Shown here: piece after piece, positions 24,818 through 34,268 of the stretch
Numbering within the stretch: the stretch's first letter is position 1
Layout of the letters: each line of letters starts with the position of its first letter
Assembly: GCF_029029525.1 (NCBI RefSeq)
Contig: NZ_JAKJSC010000002.1
Location: 310,001-374,000, forward strand
Direction: 5' to 3'
Source of the DNA: Labilibaculum sp. DW002
Lineage (GTDB): Bacteria; Bacteroidota; Bacteroidia; Bacteroidales; Marinifilaceae
DNA length: 64,000 nt
Notes under the pieces: generated by a model
Databases searched by the model: none
Told to the model about the DNA's origin: nothing
The model's input: only the letters and a program-made list of their open reading frames with translations
Translations under genes and position numbers: made by a program

Positions 24818-26290
24818 ATGAGTAATTCTCTGTTTTTAGACAATACAGCGCAAAACATGAAAATGATTTATAAACCTCAAGAGTACAGAATTAAAGATGA
24901 GAGGATGAAGCCTTTTATTGATGAATCTGAAATTTGGGAGATATTAGATTCAGCTAAACCTACTCAAGAGGATGTCAGAGCTGTTATTCAAAAATCATTG
25001 GCTAAAAACCGCTTAAGCCTTCAAGAAACAGCTCTTTTATTGAAAACAGAGGATCCTGAATTAATTGAAGAAATAAAAGCAGGTGCTCGTTCTTTAAAAG
25101 AGAATGTATATGGCGATAGAATTGTAATTTTTGCTCCGTTATACGTTGGGAATAAATGTGTAAATAATTGTACTTACTGTGGATTTCGTGCTTCTAATAA
25201 AAAACAAAAGCGTACGACATTAAATGAAGTTCAGTTGCGTTCAGAGGTGAAATCATTGGAGGATAATGGACAAAAGCGTTTAATTCTTGTTTATGGGGAA
25301 CACCCGATGTATGATGCAGATTTTATTGCCGATTCGGTTCGTACTGTTTATTCGGTAAAATCTGGTTCAGGAGAAATTCGCCGTGTAAACATTAATGCTG
25401 CTCCACTTGATGTTGAAGAATACAAAAAGGTTAAAGATGCTGGTATTGGAACCTATCAGATTTTTCAGGAGACCTATCATAGAGAAGCCTATGCCAAATA
25501 TCATTTAAGTGGGCAAAAGAGTGATTTTGACTGGCGATTGACTGGTTTAGATCGTGCTCAGGAAGCTTTAATTGATGATGTGGGTATTGGAGCATTATTT
25601 GGCTTGTATGACTGGAAATATGAAGTTTTGGGCCTTCTTCGTCATGTAAATCATTTTGAGGCATGTTATAATGTTGGACCACACACAATCTCTTTTCCAA
25701 GAATAAAAGCTGCTTCTGACTCGACTATTGACCCAAAATTTGAGGTTAGTGATGAAGATTTTGTTCGTTTGGTTGCTATTCTTCGATTAGCAGTGCCATA
25801 TACAGGTCTGATTCTTACGGCACGTGAAACGAAAGAGCTTCGCGAAGAAGTAATCAAGTTAGGTGTTTCTCAAATTGATGCCGGAACAAATATTCAATTG
25901 GGAGGCTATTCGGAAGAGAGTCGTGAAGAGCAAAAATTAGATCACGAGCAATTCGAAATTGGAGATACAAGAAGCCTGGGAGAGGTGATTGATGAATTGT
26001 TGGATAAACAATATTTACCCTCGTTCTGTACTGCTTGTTATCGTAAGGGAAGAACTGGAGAGCATTTTATGGAATTTTCGGTTCCAGGATTTATCAAACG
26101 TTTTTGTACTCAAAATGCTATTTTGACTTTGGCCGAGTATCTTGAAGATTATGGTACGGAGGAAATGAAAAAGAAAGGCTATGATTTGATCACGGTCAAA
26201 ATTGATGAGCTTAAAGATTCGCAAAAAACGGAAGACTTGCAAAAACGACTGGAGATGGTTAAGCAAGGTGAGCGTGATCTTTACTATTAG
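24818..26290 (+). CDS. hydG: [FeFe] hydrogenase maturase HydG (radical SAM tyrosine lyase)
   Basis: A 490-residue radical SAM enzyme that cleaves tyrosine to supply CO and cyanide to the H-cluster. The CX3CX2C motif is at C114, C118 and C121 (CVNNCTYC). A C-terminal auxiliary cluster motif follows: CTACYRKGRTGEHFMEF with a further Cys in FCTQN about 24 residues later. Length is normal for HydG. The start at 24818 follows GGAGG-like bases closely. It is followed by a TM1266-like gene; its partner hydE is on the other strand 4.3 kb away. Confidence 0.95.
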   Translation: MSNSLFLDNTAQNMKMIYKPQEYRIKDERMKPFIDESEIWEILDSAKPTQEDVRAVIQKSLAKNRLSLQETALLLKTEDPELIEEIKAGARSLKENVYGDRIVIFAPLYVGNKCVNNCTYCGFRASNKKQKRTTLNEVQLRSEVKSLEDNGQKRLILVYGEHPMYDADFIADSVRTVYSVKSGSGEIRRVNINAAPLDVEEYKKVKDAGIGTYQIFQETYHREAYAKYHLSGQKSDFDWRLTGLDRAQEALIDDVGIGALFGLYDWKYEVLGLLRHVNHFEACYNVGPHTISFPRIKAASDSTIDPKFEVSDEDFVRLVAILRLAVPYTGLILTARETKELREEVIKLGVSQIDAGTNIQLGGYSEESREEQKLDHEQFEIGDTRSLGEVIDELLDKQYLPSFCTACYRKGRTGEHFMEFSVPGFIKRFCTQNAILTLAEYLEDYGTEEMKKKGYDLITVKIDELKDSQKTEDLQKRLEMVKQGERDLYY

Positions 26291-26376
26291 ACTTTAAACT
26301 TTAATTTTCTTTTTTAAGGGTGAAATGTTTTTTGTAACTTGTTGCTAGTCCTTTTGATTACTCTAAATTTCGGTTT

Positions 26377-26640
26377 ATGGAAACATCAGCAATTTGGATA
26401 TTTGGTGTATTAATTCGCGACAAGGAGAAGGAAGATGGTTGTGTGCAAAAAATTCTTGTGCGATATGCAGATTCTATCAAAACTCGTTTAGGCTTATACG
26501 ATGTAGAACATCGGGATAGTCATCCTCAAGGCTTACTATTAATTCAGGTAATAGGTTCCGAAAAAGAAATGGATTTATTCGAAAAAGAAATCTATATGAT
26601 TGAAGGTGTTGAAATTCAACACATGATGTTTGAATCGTAA
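26377..26640 (+). CDS. TM1266-family iron-only hydrogenase system regulator
   Basis: An 87-residue small protein of the ACT-like/NikR-C-like fold annotated as putative [FeFe]-hydrogenase system regulator. The pattern of a beta strand IWIFGVLIRD, an amphipathic helix, a KTRLGLYDVEHRDSHPQGLLLIQVIG strand pair, and a final EGVEIQHMMF is close to the family. It has no DNA-binding domain, so how it would regulate is unknown. It is 86 bases after hydG and ends before a shared terminator. Confidence 0.8.
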   Translation: METSAIWIFGVLIRDKEKEDGCVQKILVRYADSIKTRLGLYDVEHRDSHPQGLLLIQVIGSEKEMDLFEKEIYMIEGVEIQHMMFES

Positions 26641-26650
26641 TGAATAAGGA

Positions 26651-26677
26651 AAAGTCCGATAATATCGGACTTTTTTT
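26651..26677. terminator. Shared terminator between TM1266-like gene and sensor kinase
   Basis: The stem AGTCCGAT/ATCGGACT has A-rich 5' and T-rich 3' flanks. It can act for the plus-strand gene and for the convergent kinase. Confidence 0.85.
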
Positions 26678-29600
26678 ATATTACTTTTTTAAGGTCGATA
26701 TAAAAATGAGCTCCTTTCCCAGGTTCACTTTCACACCATACTTTTCCTTGCATGGCATCAATGTATTTTTTAACAATAGATAGGCCTAATCCGGTGGATT
26801 TTTCTCCTGCTGTTGGTTTCGCGCTTAAGACTTGAAATTTACCAAAGAGTTTTTTCTGATCTTCAATAGGGATTCCAGGGCCTTCATCGCTAACTACTGA
26901 TCTAATTAAATCTCCTTCTTCCCATATTTTCACGTTTATGTTTTTATTTAAAGGAGAAAATTTGATGGCATTTGAAATAAGATTTTCGTATACCTGTGTC
27001 ATGTAATTGCGATCTACAAGAGCATAAGCATCATTAACATCGAGTTCAAGAGTGATCTGTTTTTGTTGTAAATGATTTTTGAAATTTAGATTGACAATCT
27101 CTATCAACTTTTTGAGGTTTGTCTTTTCTAATTGTAAATTAATGCTTCTAGACTCAATCATTCCAATGTCAAGAATATTTGAGATCATATCGTTCATCCG
27201 TAAAAGAGCTTTTAACATGAAATTGATACTTTCTAAATCTTCAGGATTATTAGTTCCTTCTATTTGCGATTGCAAGTGTTCTGTTATCGAAATAGTAGAG
27301 GTTAGAGGATTTTTTAAATCATGAGCAATGATTCCTATCAAATGATTCTTTTCATTGTTTAGTTCAGTTAATTCATTGTTTTTATTCTCGATTTGCTCCT
27401 TCTTTATTTTTACATCTTTGTTAACCTTTTGCAATCTTTTGGTTTGTGTCTCAATTTTTCGATAAGCTTGAGCATTTTCTATGGCAATGCTTGCATATAC
27501 AGCAATGTTTTGCAGAAGGGAAAGATGATATTCTTGGAATGCTTTTTTTGCGAAACTTTGAACCGTAATTACACCATTTATCTTGCCTTTTATTCTTAAT
27601 GGCAGGTAAATTACAGATTGGGGAGTACCTGTTTTTTCTACTGGGATTAATTTTGTGATGTATTTGTGATATTCATTTTCCAAATCAGTAATAAACAGTT
27701 CTTTATCATTGTTAAAGCAGTATACGGCTAATCTGGTTTCATCTTCTAAAGCAAATGTGACTTCATCGAGGTTTAACCCATCTTCTTTTATTCTAGGGAA
27801 TACCAAGCAATTGTTATCTTTTTGGTAGATTCCTATACCAAATATAGAAGCATCCATCAGTTCATTTACAGATTCGTAAACGGTATCTATTATTTTCTCA
27901 ATAGATAGACTTGCAGTGACAGCTTTTCCGATATCATTTAAATGAATCAAATTCATATATGATTTTTGAAGTCGATGAGCCTGTTGTAAGATTTCATCCT
28001 TTTGATTCTGTAGTACGCTATTTTTAGATTCAATTTCTGTATTCTGAATACTTATTTCTCTTGTTTTTTCTTGTACAAGCTTTTCAAGTTCTTCTTTTTT
28101 TTGTTTGATATTTTTGATCCGAATTCGAATAATAAAATAAATTGTGAGCCCAATAAGGAGGAGTCCAATAAGTTTAGCCCAAATGGTATTCCACCAAGGA
28201 GGAAGGATTTCAAAAGGATACTCATAGGCATTTGGGGTCCATATGCCATCGCTATTCGAAGCCTTAATTTTAAAATTGTAATTGCCAGGTGGAATTCTTG
28301 AGTAAATGGCTTCGCTTTTTGAACTTACTGGAGACCATGCTTGATCCAAACCTTCCAATATCCACTGATATTTGACTTTTTCGGGTGATTTATAGCTTAG
28401 AGCTTCAAAGTTGAAGCTTAGGTGGTGCATATCGTGTGTTAATTTTAAATCTTGAGGTAAGGGGAACCATGGATTAACACCACATAAGCATTGACTGTAT
28501 TTTGCATCTCTCCAATTAACTTTCTTGAAGAATAACTTAATGTCAGTAAGTTGTATTGTTGGAGGAGTTGGATTTATTAGATCTTTACTAGGATTAAACA
28601 TCATTGCTCCGTTAACCGTTCCAAACCACAAGTTTTTGTTTGCATCAATATAATTACACCCACCATTGTTTTCTATTCCAATAAATCCATCGTATTTGTT
28701 GTAATTTCGAATAGATGAGATCTCACCAGATTTGGTATAGGTTATTTTGTCAACACCATTTTGTATGCCAGCCCAAATTACACCATCTTCATCTCTTAAA
28801 ATAGAATAAATTATGTCAGAGGTGAGGCCTTCATCTGTTGTGATGTAGGTCCAATCTTTGCCGTTCCAAATGTTAATACCACCACTAAAGCTAGCTGCCC
28901 AAATTCTTCCAAGCTTGTCTTCAGTAACCTGCATTATCCAGTTGTAGTTTAATCCATTAGTGTCATTAAAATTCACAACCTTTTCTCCATCAAACATCGA
29001 AAGGCCTTGAAAGTGGCAAAACCAAGCTCTGTTTTTAGAATCAATAAAAACATTGGATATAAAATCGACTGCTAATCCATGACTTTGAGCGGTGATGTGG
29101 GTTCTTTTTTGATTTTTATCGATATGCATTACTCCAGCTCCACGAGTTGATAGCCATAAATCTCCTTGGTCGGTTTTTAGTATGTTTGAAATCCCGGTAC
29201 CGTTAGGAAGGCCATATTGCCTAGAGACCTCTCTGAATGAACTTCCATTAAATTCAAGAAGACCACTAAAACTAGCCATAAGAATTTTACCGTTTTTTAA
29301 TTCAAGAAAATCCCTAACATCTAAAAGACCATTATGATCTTGTGGAGTATAAGCTTTCCGAATATTTTTCTTGAATTCGATAATTCCTTTACCTGTAATA
29401 CTAAACCAATACCGATTTTTGCTGTCTTGATATATGGCTCTAACAATATTCCCATCGATATCATTAGAGAAATCTAAGGATAGAAATTTATTGTTAGCGT
29501 ATTGGATTAGGCCATTTCCTCTGGTCGTTAACCAGATATTGCCAGAAGAGTCTTCAACGATGGTATTTATAAAAGGGGTTATCAGACCTTTGTCAGCATC

Positions 29601-30491
29601 AATTATGTAGCTCTTTGTTCCATTAACAATTGCAACTCCTCGGCCATTTATACTAACCCATAATTTTTGATCCGAATCAAGTGTGAAATTTCCAATATTC
29701 ATTGGCGATATTCCATCAGGCAAATTTACTTGTGTAGGTTTGCCATTTTCCATTTTGAATATTTGCGATCCGAAGCCTGCAATAAAGATTCGAAACCAAA
29801 TTTCATTATTAATATCTTGAAGAACAGGTTGAATTATATGACCGTTAAATTCAATAAAATCGTTGTATGTAGATTTTGATAGTATTTCGTTTTCGTAGGA
29901 ATAAAGACCATTTCGAGTGGTAATGAATAAAGTGTTTTGGCTGTCAAGAAAAATGGATAGAATGCGATTATTGGTGATAAGTTCTGGTTTTTCTTTACCA
30001 AAATCGTAAAACTGGCCATTTTTAAAGTACATCAGAATGGGCGTATTCTGATTAACCCCAAGTGCCCAGATTTGTTTTTTGTCATCTTCAATAAGCTGAA
30101 AATAAATAGCATTTGGTAAGCCATCTTTTTGATCGTAATTTCGAAAAGAGACACCATTAAATTGAGAGATACCAACGCTGGTTCCAATCCATAAATTGTC
30201 TTTTTTATCTTGTATTAGTGATCTAATATTATTGTCTGCAAGTCCATGTCTTTTGGTGTAAGAAAAGAATTCTTTGCCATTAAATCGCGTAATGCCTCCA
30301 CCATTTGTCCCTAGCCATAAATTGCCTTTTTTATCTTGTATTAAACTAAAAACTTCAGATTGAGGCAGTCCTTCTTCAAGAGAGTAGTTCTTGAAGTTGT
30401 ACTCTTGTGCTACTGTCGGATTTTTTTGAATCAGACCTAAACAAAGGATTAGAAGAAGGAATTGTAAATGTTTCATGTACGAAAAATTCAT
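26676..30491 (-). CDS. Large propeller-type sensor histidine kinase with GAF domain
   Basis: A 1271-residue membrane sensor. After an N-terminal signal helix come about 14 two-component regulator propeller repeats (DxxGNLWLGTxGGG-type) forming the periplasmic sensor (~30-650), a Y_Y_Y domain (~660-760), one transmembrane helix (~770-790), a coiled coil, a GAF domain (~860-1010), another coiled coil, a HisKA domain with phosphoacceptor His1057 (GIIAHDLKNPL), and HATPase (~1150-1270, DEGPGIP, GLGLSIVKK). No receiver or AraC domain follows and no response regulator is visible in the window, unlike classical hybrid two-component systems. An ATG at 30476 is an alternative start. Confidence 0.88.
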   Translation of the reverse strand: MNFSYMKHLQFLLLILCLGLIQKNPTVAQEYNFKNYSLEEGLPQSEVFSLIQDKKGNLWLGTNGGGITRFNGKEFFSYTKRHGLADNNIRSLIQDKKDNLWIGTSVGISQFNGVSFRNYDQKDGLPNAIYFQLIEDDKKQIWALGVNQNTPILMYFKNGQFYDFGKEKPELITNNRILSIFLDSQNTLFITTRNGLYSYENEILSKSTYNDFIEFNGHIIQPVLQDINNEIWFRIFIAGFGSQIFKMENGKPTQVNLPDGISPMNIGNFTLDSDQKLWVSINGRGVAIVNGTKSYIIDADKGLITPFINTIVEDSSGNIWLTTRGNGLIQYANNKFLSLDFSNDIDGNIVRAIYQDSKNRYWFSITGKGIIEFKKNIRKAYTPQDHNGLLDVRDFLELKNGKILMASFSGLLEFNGSSFREVSRQYGLPNGTGISNILKTDQGDLWLSTRGAGVMHIDKNQKRTHITAQSHGLAVDFISNVFIDSKNRAWFCHFQGLSMFDGEKVVNFNDTNGLNYNWIMQVTEDKLGRIWAASFSGGINIWNGKDWTYITTDEGLTSDIIYSILRDEDGVIWAGIQNGVDKITYTKSGEISSIRNYNKYDGFIGIENNGGCNYIDANKNLWFGTVNGAMMFNPSKDLINPTPPTIQLTDIKLFFKKVNWRDAKYSQCLCGVNPWFPLPQDLKLTHDMHHLSFNFEALSYKSPEKVKYQWILEGLDQAWSPVSSKSEAIYSRIPPGNYNFKIKASNSDGIWTPNAYEYPFEILPPWWNTIWAKLIGLLLIGLTIYFIIRIRIKNIKQKKEELEKLVQEKTREISIQNTEIESKNSVLQNQKDEILQQAHRLQKSYMNLIHLNDIGKAVTASLSIEKIIDTVYESVNELMDASIFGIGIYQKDNNCLVFPRIKEDGLNLDEVTFALEDETRLAVYCFNNDKELFITDLENEYHKYITKLIPVEKTGTPQSVIYLPLRIKGKINGVITVQSFAKKAFQEYHLSLLQNIAVYASIAIENAQAYRKIETQTKRLQKVNKDVKIKKEQIENKNNELTELNNEKNHLIGIIAHDLKNPLTSTISITEHLQSQIEGTNNPEDLESINFMLKALLRMNDMISNILDIGMIESRSINLQLEKTNLKKLIEIVNLNFKNHLQQKQITLELDVNDAYALVDRNYMTQVYENLISNAIKFSPLNKNINVKIWEEGDLIRSVVSDEGPGIPIEDQKKLFGKFQVLSAKPTAGEKSTGLGLSIVKKYIDAMQGKVWCESEPGKGAHFYIDLKKVI

Positions 30492-30583
30492 GTTGCCAGA
30501 ATTTATTTAAGGTACAATTTTTTTAGACCAATTAAAAGCATTCTAAATAAGCTGGAGTGTTTTTTTGCTGAAAAATGGGATAT

Positions 30584-30607
30584 AAAAAAAGCGGCTTAAG
30601 CCGCTTT
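30584..30607 (-). terminator. Intrinsic terminator overlapping the hydE stop
   Basis: The palindrome GCGGCTTAAGCCGC is followed on the minus strand by seven T. The stem reaches into the hydE stop codon. Confidence 0.85.
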
Positions 30608-31694
30608 ATTTGTTCTGTCTGTTTTTAAAATGTTTTGAATCTCCCCATTGACCATATCCAATTTCACCATCAGCCATATTGATTCTGGCTTCCATGCAGT
30701 TTGTACAATCATCAGCACCTTCATCAATACAAGGCTTGTTCTGGTACAATAAATAGTTAGCTCTTTCCTGAGTAGGTGTAATGTTTGGCATGATAATGTT
30801 CGCACCAATCTTTAAGGCTTTTTCTCTTCCTAAAGGATCAATGGCTTGAAGAGCAGTAGCTGAAGCAATATTAATATCTTTCATGATGATACGAAGAACT
30901 GCAATCATTCTAAGTGTAAGTCTAAATCTATCATTCAGGTTCATTAAACCATCTTTGTGTTCATAAAGAGGTGTTTGATCATGCTCAATGAAAGGACCCA
31001 TACCGACCATATCAATATCAAATTCCTTCATAAAAAGGATGTCGTTAGCTAGATCTTCATAGGTTTGAAACGGAAGTCCAATCATAACACCAGTTCCTGT
31101 CTGGTAACCTATGTCCTGTAAAGATTTTAGACATTTCAAACGAGTCTGATGTGAGTGTTCGTCGTTATCAGGATGTATTTTGCTGTATAATTTGGGATTG
31201 CTCGATTCTACACGAAGTAAGTAGCGGTGTGCACCAGCATCAAACCATTTTTTGTATGTTTCTTCGCTTTGTTCTCCAATGGAAATGGTAATACCAAGTT
31301 CGTTATTGCTAAGCTTCTTAATCTCCTTAAGTAGATTCGTAATTCGATCTACAAAAGCTGAATCGGAACGTTCACCTCCTTGTAAAACCATAGAGCCATA
31401 ATTGTGTTCGTGGGCAAATTTGGCTGCTTTTAGAATTTGATCGTCAGCAATGTCGTATCGGTCTACCTTCGGGTTGCCAGCTCTAATTCCGCAGTATAAG
31501 CAATCTTTTTTACAGATGTTTGAAAATTCAACTAATCCACGAAAGTGCACGTTTTTACCAATGTTTTCCAACTTAATTTCAGAGGATTTAACGAACAAGG
31601 CCTTCTCTTCATCGTCTTTCGATTGTAACAATCGAATGATATCATCTTTTGAAAATTGATCTTGTAATAAGATCTGTTCTATTTTTTTACTCAT
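30606..31694 (-). CDS. hydE: [FeFe] hydrogenase maturase HydE (radical SAM)
   Basis: A 362-residue radical SAM enzyme that builds the dithiomethylamine bridge and Fe-bound organometallic precursor of the H-cluster. The CX3CX2C motif is CKKDCLYC at residues 61-68, preceded by FRGLVEFSN. It has the conserved MIGLPFQTYEDLA and GPFIEHDQTPL blocks of HydE. Start ATG at 31694. It is not adjacent to hydG and there is no hydF in this window. Confidence 0.93.
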   Translation of the reverse strand: MSKKIEQILLQDQFSKDDIIRLLQSKDDEEKALFVKSSEIKLENIGKNVHFRGLVEFSNICKKDCLYCGIRAGNPKVDRYDIADDQILKAAKFAHEHNYGSMVLQGGERSDSAFVDRITNLLKEIKKLSNNELGITISIGEQSEETYKKWFDAGAHRYLLRVESSNPKLYSKIHPDNDEHSHQTRLKCLKSLQDIGYQTGTGVMIGLPFQTYEDLANDILFMKEFDIDMVGMGPFIEHDQTPLYEHKDGLMNLNDRFRLTLRMIAVLRIIMKDINIASATALQAIDPLGREKALKIGANIIMPNITPTQERANYLLYQNKPCIDEGADDCTNCMEARINMADGEIGYGQWGDSKHFKNRQNK

Positions 31695-31722
31695 TGGGAA
31701 TTATTAGCTTTTAATTCGTCAG

Positions 31723-31730
31723 CAAAATTA
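31723..31730 (-). promoter_or_regulatory. Candidate -7 element for hydE
   Basis: CAAAATTA on the plus strand reads TAATTTTG on the minus strand, fitting TAnnTTTG, 28 bases before hydE. The -33 element is not evident. Confidence 0.4.
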
Positions 31731-31927
31731 CAGATAAAAATTAAGCTTTTAATGTTAGCTGTCGAAAAATGGATATTAGCACTTTAAACTCCGAAATTAA
31801 TACTTTTTGCAATCGTTTGAAAGAAAAATTTCTTGTTAAGCCTTTGTAAGACTTAAGTTTTCGCGTAACGCGTTGTTTTACTTACAGATTGTTTGCAAAA
31901 ATCATGATTTTCGCAACAGATTATTAC

Positions 31928-31935
31928 TATATTTG
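31928..31935 (+). promoter_or_regulatory. Candidate -7 element for the ADP-forming synthetase
   Basis: TATATTTG fits TAnnTTTG, 33 bases before the ATG at 31969. No good TTTG at the -33 distance. Confidence 0.45.
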
Positions 31936-31968
31936 TCGCAATTCGTAAAATAATAAAAAACACATACA

Positions 31969-34026
31969 ATGATAAACGAACAGTTATTAAATCCTAAAAG
32001 TATTGTTGTTGTCGGAGGTTCTGACGATGTACAAAAGCCAGGTGGTAAAGTTTTGAAAAACCTTATCGATGGTGATTTTAAAGGAAACCTATATGTTGCT
32101 AACCCAAAGTTAGACGAGGTTCAAGGCGTTAAATCATATAAAAATCCTCAAGATTTACCTGAGGTAGATTGCGCTATTCTTGCAATTGCTGCTAAATATT
32201 GCCCACAAACTATTGAGATGTTGGCAAAAGAAAAAAACACACGTGCATTCATCATTCTTTCGGCTGGATTTAGTGAGGAGAACGAAGAAGGTGCTGAGTT
32301 AGAAAGACAAATTGTTGAGACTGTAAATTCAGTAGGTGGTGCTTTAATCGGACCAAACTGTGTTGGTGTTTTAAATCCTAACTATAATGGTGTTTTCACA
32401 ACGCCAATCCCATCTTTAGATCCTAAAGGATGTGACTTTATTTCAGGTTCGGGTGCGACTGCTGTATTTATTATGGAGTCTGGTGTACCAAAAGGACTTT
32501 CTTTCTCAAGCGTATATTCAGTTGGTAACTCTGCACAGATGGGTGTTGAGGAAATTATCAAGTATATGGATGAGAATTACGATCCAGCTACATCAAGTCC
32601 CGTTAAATTATTATATATCGAGAACATCGATAAGCCGGAGATGTTGTTGAAGCACGCTTCTTCTTTGATCCGCAAGGGATGTAAGATTGCGGCTATTAAA
32701 TCTGGTAGTTCTGAGGCTGGTTCTCGTGCAGCATCTTCACATACTGGTGCCTTAGCTAGTCCAGATGTTGCGGTAAATGCATTATTTAAAAAAGCGGGTA
32801 TTGTTCGTTGTTCAGGTCGTGAAGAGTTAGCTACTGTAGCTTCTATCTTTATGCATCCTGAGTTGACAGGTAAGAATATTGCTGTTATTACTCACGCAGG
32901 TGGACCAGCAGTCATGTTGACTGATGCACTTTCAAACAATGGTCTTGATGTACCACATATCGAAGGGCCTAAGGCTGATGCTCTTCTAGAGAAACTTTAC
33001 GGAGGTTCTTCTGTATCAAATCCAATCGATTTCCTGGCGACAGGTACAGCTCAGCAATTGGGGGATATCATCGATGCTTGTGAGAATGACTTCGATAATA
33101 TCGATGCCATGGCTGTTGTATTTGGTAGCCCCGGATTATTCCCGGTTTACGATGTATACGACTTATTGGACGAGAAGATGAAGCAGTGCAAGAAGCCTAT
33201 TTATCCAATTCTTCCATCAGTAATCAATGTGAAAGATGAAATTGAGCATTTCTTGGCAAAAGGAAGAATCAATTTCCCGGATGAGGTTGTATTTGGTGAT
33301 GCCTTGGCCAAGGTTTATAACACGCCTAAGCCAGAGCCAGAGAACGTTGTTATGCCTGAAGTTGATAAAAAAGCAATTCGTTCGATTGTCGATGAGGCTG
33401 ATAATGGCTATTTAAGTCCGGAGCAAATTCACAATTTGTTAGACGCTGCAGGTATTGCACGTGCTAAGGAAGGTGTTGCTGATACTGAAGAAGAAATCGT
33501 TGCTTTGGCTAAAGAAATTGGTTTCCCATTGGTAATGAAAGTTGTTGGACCCGTTCACAAGTCAGATGTAGGTGGTGTCACTTTGAATGTGAAAGATGAA
33601 GCAACTGTTCGTTCTGAGTTTAAGAGAATGATGCAGATTAAAGATACTTATGCAATCATGTTGGCTCAGATGTTGAGCGGTACTGAGGTGTTCATTGGTG
33701 CGAAGCGTGAAGAGAAATTCGGGCATATGGTTCTTTGTGGATTAGGCGGAATCTTCATCGAAGTATTTAAAGATGTGAAAGCTGCTTTAGCTCCAATCTC
33801 AGTTGAAGAAGCTCATGAAATGATTCAAGGATTACAGTCATACGGTATTATTCAAGGTGCTCGTGGACAAGAGCCGGTAAACGAAGAGAAATTTGCAGAT
33901 GCAGTTTCTCGTGTTGCTGCTTTAATGACTGTTGCTCCGGAGATTTTCGAAATGGATTTGAATCCACTTCTAGGATCGAAAGATGCTGTAGTTGCTGTTG
34001 ATGCTCGTATTAGAATTGAGAAATAG
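31969..34026 (+). CDS. ADP-forming acyl-CoA/acetyl-CoA synthetase (fused alpha-beta)
   Basis: A 685-residue cytoplasmic enzyme converting acyl-CoA + ADP + Pi to acid + CoA + ATP, a substrate-level phosphorylation step in amino-acid fermentation. The CoA-binding domain starts at the N-terminus, followed by the ligase-CoA domain with the SSHTGALAS motif (active-site histidine, ~residue 260). A C-terminal ATP-grasp domain with GFPLVMKVVGPVHKSDVGGV follows. This is the single-chain arrangement. It fits with the downstream aminotransferase and 2-oxoacid:ferredoxin oxidoreductase. Confidence 0.92.
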   Translation: MINEQLLNPKSIVVVGGSDDVQKPGGKVLKNLIDGDFKGNLYVANPKLDEVQGVKSYKNPQDLPEVDCAILAIAAKYCPQTIEMLAKEKNTRAFIILSAGFSEENEEGAELERQIVETVNSVGGALIGPNCVGVLNPNYNGVFTTPIPSLDPKGCDFISGSGATAVFIMESGVPKGLSFSSVYSVGNSAQMGVEEIIKYMDENYDPATSSPVKLLYIENIDKPEMLLKHASSLIRKGCKIAAIKSGSSEAGSRAASSHTGALASPDVAVNALFKKAGIVRCSGREELATVASIFMHPELTGKNIAVITHAGGPAVMLTDALSNNGLDVPHIEGPKADALLEKLYGGSSVSNPIDFLATGTAQQLGDIIDACENDFDNIDAMAVVFGSPGLFPVYDVYDLLDEKMKQCKKPIYPILPSVINVKDEIEHFLAKGRINFPDEVVFGDALAKVYNTPKPEPENVVMPEVDKKAIRSIVDEADNGYLSPEQIHNLLDAAGIARAKEGVADTEEEIVALAKEIGFPLVMKVVGPVHKSDVGGVTLNVKDEATVRSEFKRMMQIKDTYAIMLAQMLSGTEVFIGAKREEKFGHMVLCGLGGIFIEVFKDVKAALAPISVEEAHEMIQGLQSYGIIQGARGQEPVNEEKFADAVSRVAALMTVAPEIFEMDLNPLLGSKDAVVAVDARIRIEK

Positions 34027-34064
34027 TCCCGAAATTATTTCGGAATTAAAATTTATAAGTTGTG

Positions 34065-34217
34065 ATGAAAAAGTTGAAAGATCTGAGTTTAAATGAGAAG
34101 TTGATGATCAGTTTTGTGGTAGTTCTTTTGTTAGGAATTGCGGTGAAATGGAAAGATGTGAAAGAAGGTTTTTTTAAAGGTCTGGATAGCTATACAGAAC
34201 AAACAGATAATAAATAA
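34065..34217 (+). CDS. Small membrane-associated protein, 50 residues
   Basis: Short frame from ATG 34065 to TAA 34215-34217. It encodes a charged start (MKKLKDLSLNEK), one hydrophobic segment of about 14 residues (LMISFVVVLLLGIAV), then a charged tail rich in Lys/Asp. It sits in a 242-base gap between the ADP-forming synthetase and the Mpv17-like gene. One membrane helix and a plausible start make it worth keeping, but no family is recognised. Confidence 0.5.
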   Translation: MKKLKDLSLNEKLMISFVVVLLLGIAVKWKDVKEGFFKGLDSYTEQTDNK

Positions 34218-34268
34218 AAGCAATAGCATGAGAATTTCTCATGCTATTTCTTCATAATAAAACGACTC

